DNA of 16,104 bases from JAENVT01 sp031412355 (GTDB lineage Bacteria; Actinomycetota; Acidimicrobiia; Acidimicrobiales; Ilumatobacteraceae): assembly GCA_031412355.1 (NCBI GenBank), contig JANOCR010000062.1, positions 1 to 16,104 on the forward strand. Reading direction: 5' to 3'. Each line of letters starts with the position of its first letter. Position 1 is the first letter of the stretch. The notes under the pieces were generated by a model. The model did not search any database and was not told the DNA's origin. It saw nothing but the letters and a program-made list of their open reading frames with translations. Position numbers and translations under genes: made by a program. Shown piece by piece: positions 14,217 through 16,104 of the stretch.

Positions 14217-14659
14217 TGGCTGCGAATGACCTGCGTGCCTACATCGCCGGCCCGTTGTTCGATGAGGGCGAGCGGTGGTGGATCGAGCGTGTCGAACGAA
14301 CCGTCGCCGACGCCGGATTCGTTACGTTCTTGCCGCACCGCGACAACCCGCCCAAGGACGAGAACAACGTGGCCGAAATATTCGCCAATGATCGGCGTGG
14401 CATCAACGAGTGCGACGTCGTGGTGGCCAGCCTGAACGGGGTGATCACCGACGACGGAACGGCGTGGGAACTCGGTTACTCGTTCGCAATGGGCAAGCCG
14501 ATCATCGGGTTGCACACGGACTGGCGGCGACGGTTCGATCACGAGGTGATCAACCTGATGATCGAATGCTCGCTGACAGTGCTAGTGCGCTCGCTCGACG
14601 ATCTGCCTGGCGCGCTGAGGTCGCTGTTCGACGACGCTGGGCCGTCGCCTACGCCGTGA
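14216..14659 (+). CDS. Nucleoside 2-deoxyribosyltransferase-like protein
   Basis: This 147-residue protein has the single Rossmann-like domain of the nucleoside 2-deoxyribosyltransferase family. It starts with RAYIAGPLFDEGERWW and contains the conserved Asp67 in NECDVVVASLNG and the active-site loop DDGTAWELGYSFAMGKP. The catalytic Glu85 (ELGY) is the nucleophile in known members. Family members swap bases between 2-deoxyribonucleosides or hydrolyse modified deoxynucleoside monophosphates (DNPH1/Rcl-like), in both cases cutting an N-glycosidic bond. Which reaction applies is not clear. ATG 14216 overlaps the CoA-transferase stop by one base; GTG 14213 one codon upstream is possible. It is the last gene of the six-gene run, and its 3' end overlaps the convergent msrA by 11 bases. 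Its pairing with CoA enzymes is unusual. Confidence 0.85.
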   Translation: MAANDLRAYIAGPLFDEGERWWIERVERTVADAGFVTFLPHRDNPPKDENNVAEIFANDRRGINECDVVVASLNGVITDDGTAWELGYSFAMGKPIIGLHTDWRRRFDHEVINLMIECSLTVLVRSLDDLPGALRSLFDDAGPSPTP

Positions 14660-15296
14660 GGCCGATTGGGCAGCTGACGCCGGTGCCGCCGATTCCGCAG
14701 TAGCCGTTGGGATTCTTCGCCAGGTACTGCTGGTGGTACGGCTCGGCGTAGTAGAACTCGCCGAGTGGCTTGATCTCGGTGGTGATCTCGCCGTAGCCGG
14801 CATCGCCAAGCCGCTGCTGGTACATAGCCATCGAACTGTCGATGGCGGTGCGCTGCGCGGGTGATGTGTAGTAGATCGCGCTGCGGTACTGCGAGCCGAC
14901 ATCGTTGCCCTGGCGCATGCCCTGCGTGGGATTGTGGCTCTCCCAGAACAGCTTCAACAACTGGTCGAAGCTGACGCGTGATGGATCGAAGACCACCAGC
15001 ACAACTTCGGAGTGCCCCGTGCGCCCGCTGCACGTTTCCTCGTACGTTGCGTTGGGAGTGAAACCACCGGCATATCCAACTGCCGTCGAGTAGACGCCAT
15101 CGGTTTCCCAGAACTTGCGCTCCGCTCCCCAGAAGCACCCCAAGCCGAACACGGCGGTCTCGTAGCCGGTCGGCCACGGACCGACCAATGGGTTGCCGTT
15201 GACGAAGTGCTGCTCGGGCACCGGCATGGTCTGATCCGTTCGCCCGGCCAATGCGCTCCCTGGATCGACCATCTGCTGCTTCTTCTGAAAGATCAT
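14649..15296 (-). CDS. msrA: Peptide-methionine (S)-S-oxide reductase MsrA
   Basis: The 215-residue product is a complete MsrA. The catalytic Cys54 lies in GLGCFWGAERKFW. Other family blocks are VGYAGGFTPNATYEETCSGRTGHSE, FWESHNPTQGMRQGNDVGSQYRSAIYY and FYYAEPYHQQYLAKNPNGYCGIGGTG. Two C-terminal cysteines (Cys200 and Cys209) match the resolving cysteines of the three-Cys MsrA type recycled by thioredoxin. It reduces the S-epimer of methionine sulfoxide in oxidised proteins. An extension of about 45 residues precedes the core, as in the E. coli-type long form. The ATG at 15296 lacks a Shine-Dalgarno, but TAGCCT six bases upstream supports this start as leaderless. The gene is divergent from a GNAT gene. 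Confidence 0.95.
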   Translation of the reverse strand: MIFQKKQQMVDPGSALAGRTDQTMPVPEQHFVNGNPLVGPWPTGYETAVFGLGCFWGAERKFWETDGVYSTAVGYAGGFTPNATYEETCSGRTGHSEVVLVVFDPSRVSFDQLLKLFWESHNPTQGMRQGNDVGSQYRSAIYYTSPAQRTAIDSSMAMYQQRLGDAGYGEITTEIKPLGEFYYAEPYHQQYLAKNPNGYCGIGGTGVSCPIGLTA

Positions 15297-15302
15297 GGTT
15301 CA

Positions 15303-15308
15303 AGGCTA
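15303..15308 (-). promoter_or_regulatory. Candidate -10 element for a leaderless msrA transcript
   Basis: Read on the minus strand, TAGCCT ends six bases before the msrA ATG at 15296. It lies only 21 bases from the opposing -10 of the GNAT gene, so each promoter's -35 region overlaps the other promoter. Confidence 0.5.
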
Positions 15309-15329
15309 CGACGTAACGCCCCGGTCGAA

Positions 15330-15335
15330 TACCGT
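15330..15335 (+). promoter_or_regulatory. Candidate -10 element for a leaderless GNAT transcript
   Basis: TACCGT ends seven bases before the GTG at 15343, with no ribosome-binding site between. It supports the GTG 15343 start over the upstream ATG at 15295, which overlaps the msrA start codon on the other strand. Confidence 0.45.
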
Positions 15336-15342
15336 TCGAGTG

Positions 15343-15828
15343 GTGAAGATTCGCGAAACGATTGGTGACGATTTGCCTGCCGCATTGGCATTGAACAACG
15401 GCAGCGTTCCTGCCCTGAACGCGCTTGACGCCGCCGAGATCGACCGGCTGCTGGGAATGGCGGCTTGCGCCCTGACCGCCGAGGTCGACGGCGCCTTTGC
15501 CGGCTTCTGCATCACTTTTCCGCCGGGCGTCGAATATGCCAGCTTGAACTACGGCTGGTTCAGTCGGACCTACGACGACTTCGTCTATCTCGACCGGATC
15601 GCCGTCGACCCGGCCTATCGCCGTCTGGGTATCGGCAAGGCGTTCTACGACCACGTCATCGAACGATTCACGGGTGTGTTCCCCCGTCTGTTGTGCGAGG
15701 TCAACGTGCGCCCGCGCAATGAGGCATCGCTTCTGTTCCATCATTCGATCGGCTTTCGCGAGGTCGGCCAGCAAGACACCGACGGCGGCAACAAGACTGT
15801 GAGCCTGTTGGCTCTACCCCTCGGCTGA
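15343..15828 (+). CDS. GNAT-family N-acetyltransferase
   Basis: The 161-residue protein is a single GNAT domain. The acetyl-CoA pyrophosphate-binding motif A is YLDRIAVDPAYRRLGIGKAFYDHV (RRLGIG loop). Motif B follows as CEVNVRPRNEASLLFHHSIGFREVGQQ, and the N-terminus VKIRETIGDDLPAALALNNGSV is the usual first strand and helix. It transfers an acetyl group from acetyl-CoA to an amine; the acceptor is unknown. The frame is open upstream to ATG 15295, but that codon sits on top of the msrA start. GTG 15343, with TACCGT seven bases upstream, gives the expected N-terminus; GTG 15340 is equivalent in frame. Divergence from msrA may imply linked control. The stop lies 34 bases from the end of the convergent HNH gene. 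Confidence 0.87.
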   Translation: MKIRETIGDDLPAALALNNGSVPALNALDAAEIDRLLGMAACALTAEVDGAFAGFCITFPPGVEYASLNYGWFSRTYDDFVYLDRIAVDPAYRRLGIGKAFYDHVIERFTGVFPRLLCEVNVRPRNEASLLFHHSIGFREVGQQDTDGGNKTVSLLALPLG

Positions 15829-15862
15829 ACCCGGGCTGAACCTCGGCGGCGACGTGGCGGCA

Positions 15863-16104
15863 TCATGCGGCGAGCACTTTGGGTGGGCCGGTGGTCATTC
15901 GGGTGCCGTCGGGTCGGGTGATGGTGAGGTTGCGGTGGTGGTCGAGGCTGAACTTCCAGCCGCCTTCGTGGGCCAGGTGGTGATGTTTGCTGCACAAGGG
16001 CAGCAGATTGGCGATGTCGGTCGGCCCGTCGTTGCGGAAGTACTGGAGGTGGTGGATGACCACGTAGTCCCAGGCGACGCAGCAGCCGGGGACGGCGCAG
16101 CCGC
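15863..16104 (-). CDS. HNH endonuclease-domain protein, C-terminal part (13E12/DUF222 type)
   Basis: Only the last 79 residues and the stop lie in the window; the gene enters from the right edge. The visible part is a complete HNH zinc-finger nuclease region: GCAVPGCCVAWDYVVIHHLQYFRNDGPTDIANLLPLCSKHHHLAHEGGW. The His-His pair in VIHHLQ, the Asn in IANLLPLC and the His in SKHHHL are the H-N-H residues, and the CxxxxC and C..H pairs hold the structural metal. This arrangement with NDGPTDIANL is characteristic of the 13E12-repeat/DUF222 proteins, which are numerous in Actinobacteria and may be mobile. The upstream codons continue in frame to the edge, so an internal ATG-like start (GTG in DYVVIHH) is not the true start. 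The N-terminal DUF222 part cannot be seen. Confidence 0.88.
   Translation of the reverse strand, partial: GCAVPGCCVAWDYVVIHHLQYFRNDGPTDIANLLPLCSKHHHLAHEGGWKFSLDHHRNLTITRPDGTRMTTGPPKVLAA

Noticed and set aside
14539..15774. 411-residue minus-strand frame across msrA and the GNAT gene
   Set aside because: It overlaps two convincing genes in another frame and has no family signature.
1..16104. CRISPR arrays, insertion sequences, prophage or attachment sites
   Set aside because: No regularly spaced repeats, transposase or integrase motifs, or terminal inverted repeats were found. The only mobile-like element is the HNH-protein fragment at the right edge.

Overview
This 16.1-kb window comes from a high-GC actinobacterial chromosome. 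The best fit is Acidimicrobiia (Ilumatobacter-like). That placement is inferred from a biotin-dependent acyl-CoA carboxylase with a tiny epsilon subunit, a mycothiol-type MDMPI-fold protein, a stand-alone LigC-type ATP-dependent ligase, an HNH protein of the 13E12/DUF222 kind, a type IV pilin-like protein and many apparently leaderless starts. No search was possible, so it remains an inference.

Layout. A type IV prepilin (cut by the left edge) reads leftward and is divergent from a coiled-coil protein of unknown function. Next come methylmalonyl-CoA epimerase (minus), then a GH18 lipoprotein and a thiolase (both plus). An intergenic stretch at 4086-4322 holds a candidate small RNA, with a consensus promoter, two C-rich hairpins and a T-tract terminator. 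On the minus strand dnaX and recR are coupled by a TGATG overlap. A CopC/CopD-like membrane protein (plus) converges on, and overlaps, a LigC-type DNA ligase (minus). The ligase is divergent from a six-gene plus-strand run: acyl-CoA carboxylase beta subunit, epsilon subunit, metallophosphoesterase, MDMPI/DinB-like protein, family III CoA-transferase and nucleoside 2-deoxyribosyltransferase-like protein. msrA (minus) follows and is divergent from a GNAT acetyltransferase (plus). The window ends in the C-terminal part of an HNH protein (minus).

How the genes fit together. The epimerase, carboxylase beta and epsilon subunits, thiolase and CoA-transferase point to acyl-CoA metabolism, plausibly the propionyl-CoA/methylmalonyl-CoA route. 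However, the carboxylase has a hydrophobic residue at the position that is Asp in propionyl-CoA carboxylases. dnaX-recR is a replication and repair unit. Coding density is very high: no gene-free stretch exceeds 300 bases, and most junctions in the six-gene run overlap by 1-4 bases.

Two non-coding patterns deserve attention. The first is the small RNA at about 4172-4285. The second is a recurring start architecture in which TANNNT sits 6-8 bases before an ATG or GTG with no Shine-Dalgarno sequence, seen at seven genes. Between the ligase and the carboxylase this architecture lies in a 21-bp imperfect inverted repeat shared by both promoters.
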